From NCBI GenBank assembly GCA_001953115.1, contig LSSL01003535.1:1-26371 (forward strand): a stretch of DNA of 26,371 nt, written 5' to 3'. Positions 1 through 10,859 of this stretch are shown piece by piece (position 1 is the first letter of the stretch; each line of letters starts with the position of its first letter). Below the pieces are notes generated by a model that worked only from the letters and a program-made list of their open reading frames with translations, had not been told where the DNA came from and did no database searches. Source of the DNA: Smittium mucronatum (taxonomy: Eukaryota; Kickxellomycota; Harpellomycetes; Harpellales; Legeriomycetaceae). The position numbers and the translations under genes were made by a program.

Positions 1-929
1 TTAAAATAAAAAATCAAAAGGGCTTTCTATGTTTTCTTACTTTTTTTTTTTGGTTTTAGGATTGAGGATCGGAATTGAGATCTTAATCGTTTTTTTTTTT
101 TTGGTTTGTTTTCTTGCTCTTTTTTCTCATTAGAGCGTTTAGTTATCGGTAAACACTAAGTACGGATAGCCTGTATACAATATACAGCTCTCTGGTACTA
201 TCTGGTCAGCTTTAAGCAGCTGGCTTAGTGTCGATAATATAAAAAAAAAAGGTAATAGAAATAAGCTTTTTTTGATAATGGAATTCAGCAATTTTATTGG
301 CTAATTCAATTTAAAAAATCTAAAGGAGAGAGCAGTTTTTTGGGAATGGGATTAGAAATTAAAAAAATATATATATAGATTCGTTTTATTAGTCTCGATT
401 AATGAATTAACACGATCAAAAAAATTTTTTAGCCCATTAATTCAAAACAACTCGATTTTTTTTTTTAGAGTAATTAGTACTCTAACTATGTTTCATTTCG
501 ATAATTATTAAAAGTTATAATTTTTTTTTAGAAGTTTAATAAGAAGTTTGTTTTATTAAATAAATTTTCTTCTATATAAATTCAGAAGAAATTGTAAATG
601 CGAGCCCCATACTGCTGTATAAAATTTTTTTTTCTCACTTTGATAATCGTAATTTTCCAAGATGAAAATTAAATGGCTTAAGCTTCTTAGTAAAACATGT
701 TGAATAATGTAAATTTTCTGAGAGAATGAGAAGAACTGAGATGATATTAGAGCTTTAAAAATAACCTTTGACTAAAAGGCTATTTAATTAGAAAAGATTA
801 TCTAAAAACAGCTTTGCTTAAAAAATCCCCAAATAAGAAGAAAAAATAAACTTTACTTTAAAATTAATATCATCTCTTAAAAATTCGTATTCAAGTGTTA
901 TAAAAAAAAAGGTATTTCCTAAATTTAAA
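1..929. other. AT-rich spacer, no gene seen
   Basis: This stretch has many T and A homopolymers, including two T-runs followed by GGTTT near 46-60 and 91-107, and a short TA run near 367-377. No reading frame with protein-like composition is visible on either strand. The only organised sequence is the inverted-repeat cluster at 143-237. The part nearest 929 would hold the 3' untranslated region of the minus-strand gene that ends at 930. I could not choose a poly(A) signal with confidence. Confidence 0.6.
143..237. repeat. Compact nested inverted repeats (possible structured RNA or tiny mobile element)
   Basis: Three stems can be read by eye. The outer stem pairs TTATCG (143-148) plus CACTAAG (154-160) with CTTAGTG (224-230) plus CGATAA (232-237), with a bulge at 149-153. 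Inside it are a perfect hairpin CTGTATA-CAA-TATACAG (171-187) and a second hairpin CAGCT/AGCTG (207-211 with 218-222). The layout is a closing stem with two inner stem-loops in about 95 nt. It does not match tRNA box sequences that I can recognise. It could be a small non-coding RNA, a decayed MITE or chance. Function is unknown. Confidence 0.4.
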
Positions 930-1955
930 TTAATCTTTGAAAAATTTCATAACCGAATCAATGAATTTATCTTTGTATTCGTTGTATATATCTAGATCTT
1001 TCACGCCTTTAACGCCATTTATCAACTCCACATAGCCTTTATCCTCAGCTATGATCGAAAAGAGTCCAGCTAAAAGAGGCCCAGCAAATGGAATATATCC
1101 TAAACCTTTTTCTATAACAGTAATCATGAGGTTTACAAAATCGTCATTTACCCCTAATCCAACATTAGCAAGTGTAACACCATATTCGCAACTCAAAACT
1201 TCCGCGATGGAATCTTGTCCTATTTTGTTTTTGTGATTTATAATATTTCCCTTAGTTTCTGATCTCAAATTAAAACTAAAGCAATTCTTATAATTTAATG
1301 TAGCCCCCTTTTGGATATCAATCTTATTAACTCCCCAGATTGAAATTATACACCTCTCATCCCAGTTTAATTGATATCCCTTTTTATATAAACCATCAAT
1401 TTTTTGCTGCCTATCGCCTCCAGAGGATGGTAGAATATCAGTGTATAACTGACCTAGTCCTAAACTTTCTGCTACATCCTTGTTAAAATTTAAGCGGAAC
1501 GACATGAAATATTCGTTACTAATAGGGTCGGTGTGTAATGGTATGTAAATTGACCTAACACCAACATCGAGGGAAATAGAACGTTTATATGAGTTATCTA
1601 TCAGAAGAGGGACTATCAACAGATCTTCATTTTTTTCAGAAACTACGAAATTAATTCTATGCTCCTCCTTATTTCTCATTATTTGGAATAGTTTGTTGGC
1701 ATAGTGTTGTTTATCAAAATGGCATTCTTCAATACTAAGCCTAGGGGTATATTCCTCTTGAAATCTGATTAAATCATTTTCTGGGAGAAAGATGCAGAAG
1801 TTATGCCATAAATAGCTGTTTACAATGGTTATATACGTCAAATTACCATTTTGGAAATAGCACGATTTTTTCAGATCGGTTTCTCCAATAATACGGTCTC
1901 CAAAAACAGTAATCTGAGAAAAGAGTAGGCAGTAGCAAAAATATATTGTTAGCAT
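930..1955 (-). CDS. Secreted protein of unknown function with a C-terminal hydrophobic segment
   Basis: This 341-residue single-exon frame is visibly less AT-rich than its surroundings, which supports real coding sequence. Residues 1-18 are a hydrophobic secretion signal with likely cleavage near FG-DR. Six cysteines lie outside the signal (about 32, 54, 78, 202, 225, 256), an even number compatible with disulphides in an extracellular protein. There is an N-glycosylation sequon at N38-L-T. Residues about 55-235 read as mixed strand-rich sequence. Residues about 262-303 form a hydrophobic, glycine/proline-containing stretch with the core YIPFAGPLLAGLF, followed by a charged, probably helical tail (305-341). 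I do not recognise the family. The hydrophobic segment is loosely like membrane-inserting segments of pore-forming proteins, but that is only a resemblance in composition. It stands alone, with no neighbouring gene within several kilobases. An effector or cell-surface role is inference. Confidence 0.7.
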   Translation of the reverse strand: MLTIYFCYCLLFSQITVFGDRIIGETDLKKSCYFQNGNLTYITIVNSYLWHNFCIFLPENDLIRFQEEYTPRLSIEECHFDKQHYANKLFQIMRNKEEHRINFVVSEKNEDLLIVPLLIDNSYKRSISLDVGVRSIYIPLHTDPISNEYFMSFRLNFNKDVAESLGLGQLYTDILPSSGGDRQQKIDGLYKKGYQLNWDERCIISIWGVNKIDIQKGATLNYKNCFSFNLRSETKGNIINHKNKIGQDSIAEVLSCEYGVTLANVGLGVNDDFVNLMITVIEKGLGYIPFAGPLLAGLFSIIAEDKGYVELINGVKGVKDLDIYNEYKDKFIDSVMKFFKD

Positions 1956-3159
1956 ATCAGGATATATGTTTAGTGCAAAAAGGTTTCAATTTATTGCTGA
2001 AATTTTGAAAAAATCTTTTTTAAAGACAGTAAATATGACGATTTATATTTCGAATTATCTATTTATTTATTAATTTCTGAAAGTTATTATCTACAAACTG
2101 AAAAGGTGTATAAAAACGCTACTATTGTAATTAATATTTAAAAACATATGCACAAATAATAATTAATTTATCTTATAATTTAAATGTTACGACTCTTGGA
2201 ATTATTCCAAAAATGCAACACTCTATAGTTATTTCATTCTCGACTGAAAGATTCAAGATTGACCAACTGATTAACTCATTGTAAATGATAAATTCCCAAA
2301 ATTATAAAAAGATCATATAAACATACAGATAAACCCCCAACCTTCTAATGCTAAGTATTACAATAATGTGAAACTTAAATTTTCAATTTTGGGTAGCTTT
2401 TCTTTTCATCCTTAACCTTTCTAGAATTTTTTTCTAATATATGGTCAAATGGAATATTTTTATTTACGCTTATAATTTATAATTCTAAATTATTATTTGT
2501 AGATAAAGACAAAACTATATGCAGTGAGCCAATAAAAACTCGTTTATGAGGAAAATGATTAATATATTTGCAATCATCAAAGTTAAGAAAAAAGGCTAAA
2601 GCATATTTATAATCAAAATGTATACCTTTTAGCCCAAAATTGTAAAAAATAATCCAAAATTACACATTGTTCTTCAAAATATGCAAATCGATGCGTTTTT
2701 CATAAACAAAAAACGATTTTCATCAAAGAACTATACTTTTGAATTGGTCAAATCCAAAAAATTATATTGGGGATTATTTTTTGGGAAATGCATCTATTAA
2801 CACACTTGTCCTATGGTTTACTTAAGGAGTTTTATTATCTTTTGGGGATCGAACGAAAGTTCGAAATTTTTCTTGTTAATAACAAAATTCCAGATATTAA
2901 TTACCTTTTATGGGATAAAAAAAAGTTTTGTTTGTTCATTTAAATCAAAATCTGACATTTAGATTTATTTTCAAATCCAATTAAAATAAATGAGAAAGCT
3001 AGTTTTGTTAAGCATATTTAAAAAAAATTTAAAATATATTTGGTTATATTTATGGGCTGCTTTACCTATCGAATTTTGATTAATCGGTCAAAATATTGAA
3101 ATTTTAACCCCGTTTATATAAATAGAAAAGGGTATGAAGTATCCATATACAAAATTAGG

Positions 3160-3250
3160 CATCCACATACAAAATAATGCAAGTGTATACAAAATCTGCA
3201 CATATACAAATTCCACCTCCAAGCCAATTGAAACATAATAAAAATACGTA
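3160..3250 (+). repeat. Left arm of a diverged inverted repeat containing ATACAAAAT motifs
   Basis: The sequence around ATACAAAATAATGCA, then TATACAAAATCTG, then GCCAATTGAAAC matches, with indels, the reverse complement of 4378-4462 (ATACAAAAATATGCA, TATACAAAATCTG, GCCAATATAAAT). The arms are about 85-90 bp and 1.1 kb apart. The ATACAAAAT motif also recurs within the arm. This may be a decayed terminal-inverted-repeat element or two opposite copies of one repeat. No transposase remnant was recognised between the arms. Confidence 0.4.
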
Positions 3251-4377
3251 TCCATTACAGATTATTGGTTTTATATTTTATTGGATAATGTGTTAACCAA
3301 TATACAATTTTTAACTAATTTTTCAAAGGATTTTTGAAGCGAGTTAAATTAAATGAGATCACATTTTTTCCTATTTGTGTCTACGCTTTAAAGTATGTTA
3401 TTTTAAAACCCCAGAAAAACCTCCATTTCGACTTTATTAGAATAAAAACACAGTTTTTCCAATAGAACGTATTCATAATTTATAAATCATATTAAGAATA
3501 GAAAACTATAAACATTTCATTCAACAAAAAACCAAATTTATCAATATTGTAGATCTGGCGTTAGCTTATGGCTAAAATTTCGGTTTTGGATTTTTATGGA
3601 TTATTTGAAAATACAACATTCGACTAGAGATGGGTACACCTTGTTATATATTATAAAAATTGCTCATAGCTATATAAGATCTTAAATATTTATCAAATAG
3701 CATCTGAAAAAAATGATTTTAAACGATTTAATTTAAATATTTAATTTAAATGCTTTTTCTTAGCCCAAACGATTTTTGTTTTCTCTGTAGATGTTAAATG
3801 GAATTTTTAATAAAAAACGTAAATTAAATCAAGTAAAAAGAAAAAATCTGACATTCCTAGTGAATCATGTTCGTTTCAGATTTGCACTTTGTGTTCATAG
3901 CAAATACTCATAATATTAAATTCCTTAAATATTAAAGGAGTGAAAGTTGAAAATTGTAAAATAAATACAGTTAGAAATTTAGCTCATATTAAACCTCTTA
4001 ATTTTTTTATAATTCAATTCCAAATAATCAAAATACGACTAAATTATGAATATTTTTTTCTTATGCCTTTAAGAACCACAGATATCTGTATTATGTTACA
4101 AACTTAATCATAAAAAAATTCTGTATCTTTATTTAATAAATTTAATCCCATGATCGATCTCAGTAATCGGGTACATTTAACAAATAGCATGAACAGTTTA
4201 CTTCATATTATAACACCGTATTAATTCGTTAAGACTCATAAAATTGAGAATACAGATTTATAACATCCTTATAAAATTTTTGTGCTCATTTCAACACCGT
4301 CGTTTCCTATTCTAGAAAACTTTTTTTATTGATCAAAAAAATTGTATGTTAAATATAAAAAAAAAAATTTATGTGTG

Positions 4378-4462
4378 CGAAGCGTAATGATATTTATATT
4401 GGCTAAATGACAAAATATGTATATGAATACAGATTTTGTATATAAATGCATATTTTTGTATA
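4378..4462 (-). repeat. Right arm of the diverged inverted repeat
   Basis: The reverse complement of this stretch aligns to 3160-3250 in the same order of blocks: ATACAAAA, ATGCA, TATACAAAATCTG, CATATACA and GCCAAT. Similarity fades on both sides, so element ends cannot be fixed. Confidence 0.4.
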
Positions 4463-6301
4463 CGCTTTCCTAATTTTTATTATATATAATTTTAACCTTA
4501 AAAAGTTTATACATAAAAAAAATTCATTTTCTCAAGTAAAACTTGCTTAAAATGGCCGAATGTAGCTCAAATTAATATAATTTTCTTAAAATAGTCGAAT
4601 ATAAACCAATTTGACTGAAATATACTTTTTAACCCTTTAAAATATTTTAAAAAGCGATAAAAAATATGTATATGTCACGGGTTTATTCCTGAAACGACAC
4701 AATAAGTTTTATTTATTATTCAATAAAGATAAAATATTTGTACATTAGCTTCTAAAGGGGTTTATTTAGTATTTTCATAATTTATTGCGAAAAAATTCCT
4801 GTATTTCAAAATATTTGCTTTCGAAAGGGTTTTTATATCCTTTTTAATTTCTATATACTCACTCAGACTTTTTCATAACAAATTATGTGTATTATTGAAA
4901 TAATAAAGTATAAGTAAAAAAAATGCATTGAAACTTTAGATTTTTCCTTGAAAAGGTTAAATCAAGTTAGAATAATGATTTCGGAAAAAAATCTTTGTAA
5001 TATGAAAATCTTGTATTTAATTTGATCAAAGAGAAAAAAAAACATCATTATTTTTACTCTTTTTAATCACAACCAATCGCGTTTGATTGACCTGTTAGAT
5101 ATCTCTACTACATATATGATATTTAATTTTAGGAATTGAGAAAATGTATTTGTTTTGAGGTAAATAAATTTAAATGGAAATTTCGGAATCATCATTGAAA
5201 TTTTCGCTATTTTCAGATAAATGAAATTTTTTCTATTTAATGCTTTTTATTATAGCCGAGCATAATATTGTAGTGCTATTATTAGAATAAAATAATTTCC
5301 CGATAAATAAAACTGATTTTAGGGCTCTTAAACAAGATGTATTAAACTTTACTTTATTTTTAATAATAAATACCAGAAATGTTAATCTTATAAAAAACCG
5401 GTAAAGTTAATATTATTATATGGTGAATATTTATACTTTTTGGGGCTGATTATCTTATTTTGATATTTTAGTCGGAATTATTTATCTTTTTAATGTTTTT
5501 TCAATATTTCTGTAATTTTTTTTTAATGTAAATAGAAAGAAAGTTTAAATAAGAAAATCTTTTTAGGAATAAAAACTTATATCAAAATTGAATAAAAATC
5601 CTTGAGTTTGCATGTATGTTTTAAGCATGGCTACCTGGCGAGTAGAAATATTTTCCAATATGTTGTAGAGTATTATTTCACTCTTAGAACAAGATATACC
5701 AATCATTCATATGTTCAAGGATGAGTTGATAAGTTAAGCGAATGGAAACTATTTTTAGTTTGTAACCCATAATTGGTACCTGTGTGAAAATATAAATAAA
5801 TGAGCAATTCAGTAGTATTGAACCTTCCCATAACAAAAATTGAGGGGAAAAGCAATGCAAAGCTTTTGCTGCATTTAACTAAACAAATATTCCCAAACAC
5901 AAAATTACCCGAAATGATGATCGTAAACCAATAATAATTAATGTATGACATATAATTGATTTTTTGAATATATCGTACAAAACGACAATATCTCATTTTC
6001 CCAAAATTTATATCAATATAATATCTTAATATTGACAAGTAAATTTCGAGCCAAAACGTCATTTTTTTTTTTCAAATTATAGTTTCAGAACAAGTGTTTT
6101 AAATTTAGCATATTAAATAAATATCTTTCATGCATCAAAAGAAATAAGCTTTAAAATCATGTATTGTGGGTTATAAATGTTACAAATGCTATAAATACCC
6201 GATTTTTAAAAAAATGTAGCAAATAAAGTTAGAATTTAATTATGGGTGTGGAAATATATACATAAACTCAGTTAGAACATCTATAAAAGTCATCAAATTC
6301 C

Positions 6302-6304
<3 letters not shown>

Positions 6305-6334
<30 letters not shown>
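6305..6334. repeat. (AT)15 microsatellite
   Basis: An uninterrupted run of fifteen AT dinucleotides in an AT-rich spacer. It is likely to vary in length between isolates, as such tracts usually do. Confidence 0.95.
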
Positions 6335-6337
<3 letters not shown>

Positions 6338-6881
6338 TTTAGTTATATATTTTGTATCATCCATCTTTGTTTCAATAGTTAACTTAGAGGATCTTTCAGA
6401 CCAAAGTAATAAAAATGAGAATTTTTTTAAGAATAATTAGAAATAATCTCAATAATTTCAACCAAAATCAATTATAAAGATTAAATAAAACCCCACCAGA
6501 AAAAAATAAAAAAAATAATTCGTAAGTGGTTCTGATAACAAAAAAAAAATCATTTTTTTGTTATTTGAGGTTAATTATGAAAATTTTGATAATTAAAGAT
6601 GCTATTTTGATATATCTATAAAATTTTGAGATATTAAGATATTTTGTATAACTTGAATAAAGCGCAGTAAATTGAAATAATATCCTTTGTTTTAAAATAG
6701 CGAAAATTTTCAGGTGAAAGCGAAATTCTCAATTAGACGCGTGTAACTCTAAGTAAATTCATTTTCTCAATTACCAAAATTGCATATACACGTAACCAAT
6801 TACTATACTACTTTTTACAAAAATTTAAAAAATAAGATTTTATTTTGATAACTACTTTTCAGTACCGAATTCATAAAATTT

Positions 6882-6993
6882 AAATTCAATTAAAAAAAAA
6901 AGTAAATTTCAATTGGTCACAGTGCATTTAAATTCAAAAAAAGTAAAAATAAATTGTAAAAAAGTACAATAAATTCCAAATTAAGTGATTTGC
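6882..6993 (+). repeat. Outer left arm of a concentric fold-back region
   Basis: This arm is rich in GTAAATT and AAAAAAAGT units. Its reverse complement aligns to 8705-8814 over about 110 bp with only small differences, through the blocks TCAATTAAAAAAAAA, CACAGTG, AATTC, AAAAAAGT and AATTCCAAA. It also resembles the arms of the inner fold-back element at 7622-8173 (shared CAGTGCATT versus TAGTGCATT and neighbouring sequence), so it belongs to the same family. Confidence 0.6.
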
Positions 6994-7621
6994 GTTTGAT
7001 AAAAATTGAGATCAAAATCGGAAAAAGTTAATTTCAATTAAGGATAAGAAATAAAAAGTTATAAAAAAACATGTATAAATTTGTGATACAATCATATGTG
7101 ATGTGAAGTTAATATAATAATTGATTATATTAATAAAATCAGCGAATATCTACGCTTCATATTTTTAAAAACTATAACCCCTTGATGATAAAAAAATAAA
7201 AACTTCATGTTTCAATTATTGAAACACATAAAACGAAAAATCCTGTACAATATTAAACTAATGAATTTTGCTAAAAATTATAATAATTAATCTTAACAAA
7301 GAGTGTTTAAAAGCTCATAAACCCACCTTAAATTAATGATTTTTTAATTATACTATACATTATTTTTGTAGATTGTGCTGTAAATAACACACAAAAACCA
7401 AACATCATAGCTTTGAACTTAACAAGCTAAAAAAGTTTGTTTATTTCTCAAAATTGTTTTAAAAGTACATATGATTCTATAAGAAACAATTAATTAAAAT
7501 AAAAAAAGGCTATGTACAGCTGATTATATACACGGGATAAATCTTCCTTTAAATTTTATTTATTGAAAAATTTTATAGATAAATAAATGCAACTCTTCAA
7601 AGCTGTGCATTAATATACTAC

Positions 7622-8173
7622 ATTTTTTCTAATGCAATTTCTAAAACTGTGGAACCAAATAAAAAAAAAGTGAATCCAATTTAGAAAAAGCGAAAGAAAA
7701 TGAAAAATAAGTAAAAATGAATTCAAAAAAATTGAATGCGAATTGGCCGTAGTGCATTAAATTAAAGAAAAAGTGAAAGTAAATTCGAAATAGAACGACC
7801 AATTACGAAAAAAGTAAATTCGAATTCAAAAAAAGTAAATCTGAATTCAGTAAAATTAAAAATTTCATAAAATTTTTAATTTTAAGTTTGTGGCTATTTT
7901 AGGAACTTGGAGTAACATAGCTAAATCTATAGAATCTTTTTACTTTTTCCGATTTGGGTTCACTTCTTTCGAATTCAAGTTTACTTTTTTCGTAGTTGGT
8001 CGCTCTATTTCGAATTTACTTTAACTTTTTCTTTAATTGGATGAACTACAGCTAATACACATTCACTTTTTTTGGATTGATCTTTACTTATTTTTCATTT
8101 GCTTTCACTTTTTCCGGATTGTATTCACGTTTTTTTATTTTTCCTAATTTTTTCTGAATTTCATTAGAAAAGG
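7622..8173. mobile_element. Fold-back (long inverted repeat) element
   Basis: The left arm (about 7622-7868) is an imperfect reverse complement of the right arm (about 7930-8173), leaving a loop of about 60 bp. Shared blocks include AAATTCGAAATAGA-CGACCAA, ACGAAAAAAGTAAA, GAAAATGAAAAATAAGTAAA (left) against GCAAATGAAAAATAAGTAAA (right, complemented), and the outer ends CTAATG/CATTAG. The arms are built from degenerate tandem units near 25 bp with GTAAATTCGAATT and AAAAAAAGTGAAT cores. No coding sequence is present. The structure fits a non-autonomous fold-back transposon or a large hairpin-forming satellite. Flanking target duplications were not identified. Confidence 0.65.
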
Positions 8174-8436
8174 TGCGATTAAAGTACAAAATACGTAATT
8201 TGATAGTTTAAAAATATTATTTTAAACATATTTGTAAAAAATTAGTTTCAGACGTACCCATTTAAAGACATCAGTAATATGAATAAGTAAAAAGCCAGTA
8301 AATAATTAAGTCCGTAATCTACGGTTTGTTAATGAATAAAATTCTAATTGTTTTAACATAACTGACAACCTTTTACTGGCGATTAAAAAATCATAATTTT
8401 TAAGCGAAAGAATATTTTATAATTATTAAAAAAGGC

Positions 8437-8467
8437 TAACAGTAACGTAACAGTAACAGTTACTGTT
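8437..8467. repeat. Short GTAAC/TAACAG repeats ending in a perfect palindrome
   Basis: TAACAG-type units repeat across 8437-8460, and the stretch ends in AACAGTAAC-A-GTTACTGTT (449-467 of this kilobase), a perfect 9-bp inverted repeat around one base. It could be a dimeric protein-binding site or a small hairpin. No gene lies nearby to suggest a regulatory target. Confidence 0.5.
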
Positions 8468-8704
8468 TAAATATATCTTGTGACTATTTCATTGATTTAA
8501 TCTATCTTGAGTCTTTGGTGTTATGATTCAACTCAAAGCATTATATAAATATAGACTTTTCAAAAGACTTTTTAATAAAAAATTATTTTACTCATATAAT
8601 TAACCCATATTCATATATAAAACAAAAATTTAAGCTTTATAGGACATAGGGTTATGTAAAACTACACTTAATTTCATAATTAGGACTTACTTTTTTCTGA
8701 ACTA

Positions 8705-8814
8705 AAATCTACTTATTTTGGAATTGATTACACTTTATTATAAATGATTTTCACTTTTTTCGAATTCTTATTCACTGTGTTTGATTTCAATTTACTTTTT
8801 TTTTAATTGATTTT
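8705..8814 (-). repeat. Outer right arm of the concentric fold-back region
   Basis: This is the inverted partner of 6882-6993. The midpoint of the outer pair (about 7850) lies close to the midpoint of the inner element (about 7900), so the two inverted-repeat pairs are nested almost concentrically across 1.9 kb. Confidence 0.6.
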
Positions 8815-10285
8815 TACACCAGCCAATTAGAAAATACTTTTTCCGAACTTGGTTGTGAAAATGAGTAGTTTAGTTTAGAAAATAGCTAAAAAAATCCCTT
8901 TATTTTGCCAAAAGACTTATATTTCGTTGGCTGAATTATGATGGAAAATTAAATACTTGCTATAAAAATGAAATAATTTTTTTAAAAAAGAACTTTATTA
9001 TTTATCCATAAAAAATTTATTAAATTATAAGCATAAAATTTGATAATAAAATTTGCTATGTAATTTTCAGAAGAGTAAAATATTTAAATATTTGTTCCTG
9101 AAAAGAGCTAAACCCCATATAAAAACTCTGAAATTGACAAAATAACTCTTAGTTGAATTCCAAAACAAATAGTATATTATGTAATATACAGTTTGAATAA
9201 TAAAAATACATTATTGGTTGAGAACATAATGCCTTAATAAAAAAACTAAAATTAAAAATAATTTACTAGGATTTATAGGATTTATTAATTATTATTAGTT
9301 AGAAATATTTGAAAGTTAAAAAGAATTAAAAAAAAAGTATAAGTGGCTTTTTCAGTTCGGTAACTACTTTTTTTTTTTTGAATGATTAAAAAATATTAGA
9401 TTATGAGTATTTCTATTAACCAAAAATAATTTGGGATATATAGAAATATCTATCGCTTTACTAGTTTTTATTAAAATATATTCTTCCTCTGAAACAACTA
9501 GTTTGATTTAAAATATTTTTTTAAAGCCTATATATCGTAAAATTTTATTCTTCATTCTCTCAAAATTATTGTATTTTGTGTTAATAGTCTAAATAGCTAT
9601 ATGGTGACGTGAAGGGAATTTATTTACTATTTATCGTCGAGAAATTTGCCTACTTTTTTACAAATAATTTTTTTTGATCAATTGATTTTAGAAAAAGTGA
9701 ATATTACAATCAAATTTTTTATTTTTACTATTATTTATTTTATAATCTTGGCTTATAATAGATCGATCTCGTAAACGAAATTCTTTACAGGCCTTCAGTC
9801 CTGATACCAGCTACATAGAATAACTGTTTTTTAGAAGAAAAAAAATCCCTATATTTTTGAGCAAGAAACTAAAATTTCCGCACATTTGTGCAAAATGACT
9901 CAAAATTTAGCGATTTTGCACAATATTAATCTTTTTGCATATTTTTTTTTGTATTGAATAATAATTAAGTATGAAAATTATTCATTTTTGTTCAATCGAT
10001 ATTCCAATACTTTTAGTGGTGAATAGCATATTAAAATCGTGTTTTCTACACATCCACGATAGAGCCAATATCTTTTTCGGATTTTTTATTATCCACGAAA
10101 AATTTTCAGATTTATATCCATTGAGAGAAATTGTTTATTAAGGAATATCGGAATACAGTAGATTCCACTTATAGTTCTCATAAACAGCTTTTATTAAGCT
10201 TTGAACCCCATATTTTTATCCTCTGAAATAATTATATTATGCCAGCAGTGTTGTTTTTTACTATATAAAATTGGTGATGTCAATA
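8815..10285. other. AT-rich spacer
   Basis: No gene is supported. One notable inverted repeat is present: TTGTGCAAAAT (9886-9896) with its perfect complement ATTTTGCACAA (9913-9923), which would form an 11-bp stem with a 16-nt loop. Confidence 0.55.
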
Positions 10286-10468
10286 TTAACCTATTTAAAT
10301 TTCGCCTACTAAATATTTCACTTACTTTTTGAAAAATTAGAATAAAATATTAAGAAATGGACGTAAATTCGTATTTTCTAGGAAAACTAGCAATTTATAT
10401 TTGCACAAAAAATCTTAATTATGAAAAATAGTTGGATGATCTAGTAGTTAAAATGGGCAGTAGGTCAA
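10286..10468. mobile_element. Small TA-flanked inverted-repeat element (MITE), older copy
   Basis: The element is homologous over its whole length to 25089-25255 in the same orientation. Shared internal blocks include GGACGTAAATT, AATCTTAATTATG and AAAAATAGTTGG. The left end (TTAACCTATTTAAATTT) and the right end (ending GCAGTAGGTCAA) are decayed inverted copies of each other. It is preceded by TA (10284-10285) and followed by TG, a likely mutated TA. A TA target with short inverted repeats and no coding capacity fits a Tc1/mariner-type MITE. Confidence 0.7.
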
Positions 10469-10859
10469 TGGAACTCACACCTCAAAAATTGGATATTTAG
10501 TTATTTTACTTTTCATTGTTTAGAAATTTATTTATAGGAAAATTTAGTGAAAAATATGATTACAACAGCAATAAAATAAATGCAGGCACATAAAAGATTT
10601 TTTCAGTAGATTCTAATTTATTCCTGTTTCAATCCACTGGCTGAGTGCCTAGATGAAAGTTACTTTATGTATATCACCATATATACCCCATCCTGCACTT
10701 AATCACTCAGGATATGGACTAAGGTTATGCAGTATTGCCAATTAATAAATTTATCAAAGGTCGATTTTGATATTTTAAACTCCGATATTATTGGTAAATA
10801 TGTACTTGATCTGACCAAAGATAAAAAAATAATTCCCCTAAGAGTGAAATATACTGCCG
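10469..10859. other. Spacer without recognised gene
   Basis: No coding frame is seen. A 7-bp inverted pair CTGAGTG/CACTCAG near 10642-10710 spans about 60 nt, which is too weak to call. Confidence 0.4.

Larger units (their letters stand above)
1956..6304. other. Long AT-rich intergenic region
   Basis: About 4.3 kb with no supported gene. The 5' flank of the secreted-protein gene must lie at its left edge. Apart from a diverged inverted-repeat pair (about 3160-3250 with 4378-4462), it is A/T-run rich and dense in stop codons. One 115-codon open frame at 5715-6062 on the minus strand is rich in I, Y, F and N and has no recognisable motif. I did not accept it as a gene. Confidence 0.6.

Noticed and set aside
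1051..1236. Plus-strand open frame inside the secreted-protein gene
   Set aside because: It is antisense to the better-supported 341-residue minus-strand frame and has no recognisable protein character.
2846..2860. Possible minus-strand tRNA T-loop (box B-like sequence at GGGATCGAAC)
   Set aside because: The flanking bases do not form a T stem, and no D-arm or acceptor stem can be built.
5715..6062. 115-codon open frame on the minus strand
   Set aside because: It is rich in I, Y, F and N as expected from translated AT-rich spacer. It has no domain motif, signal peptide or compositional shift.
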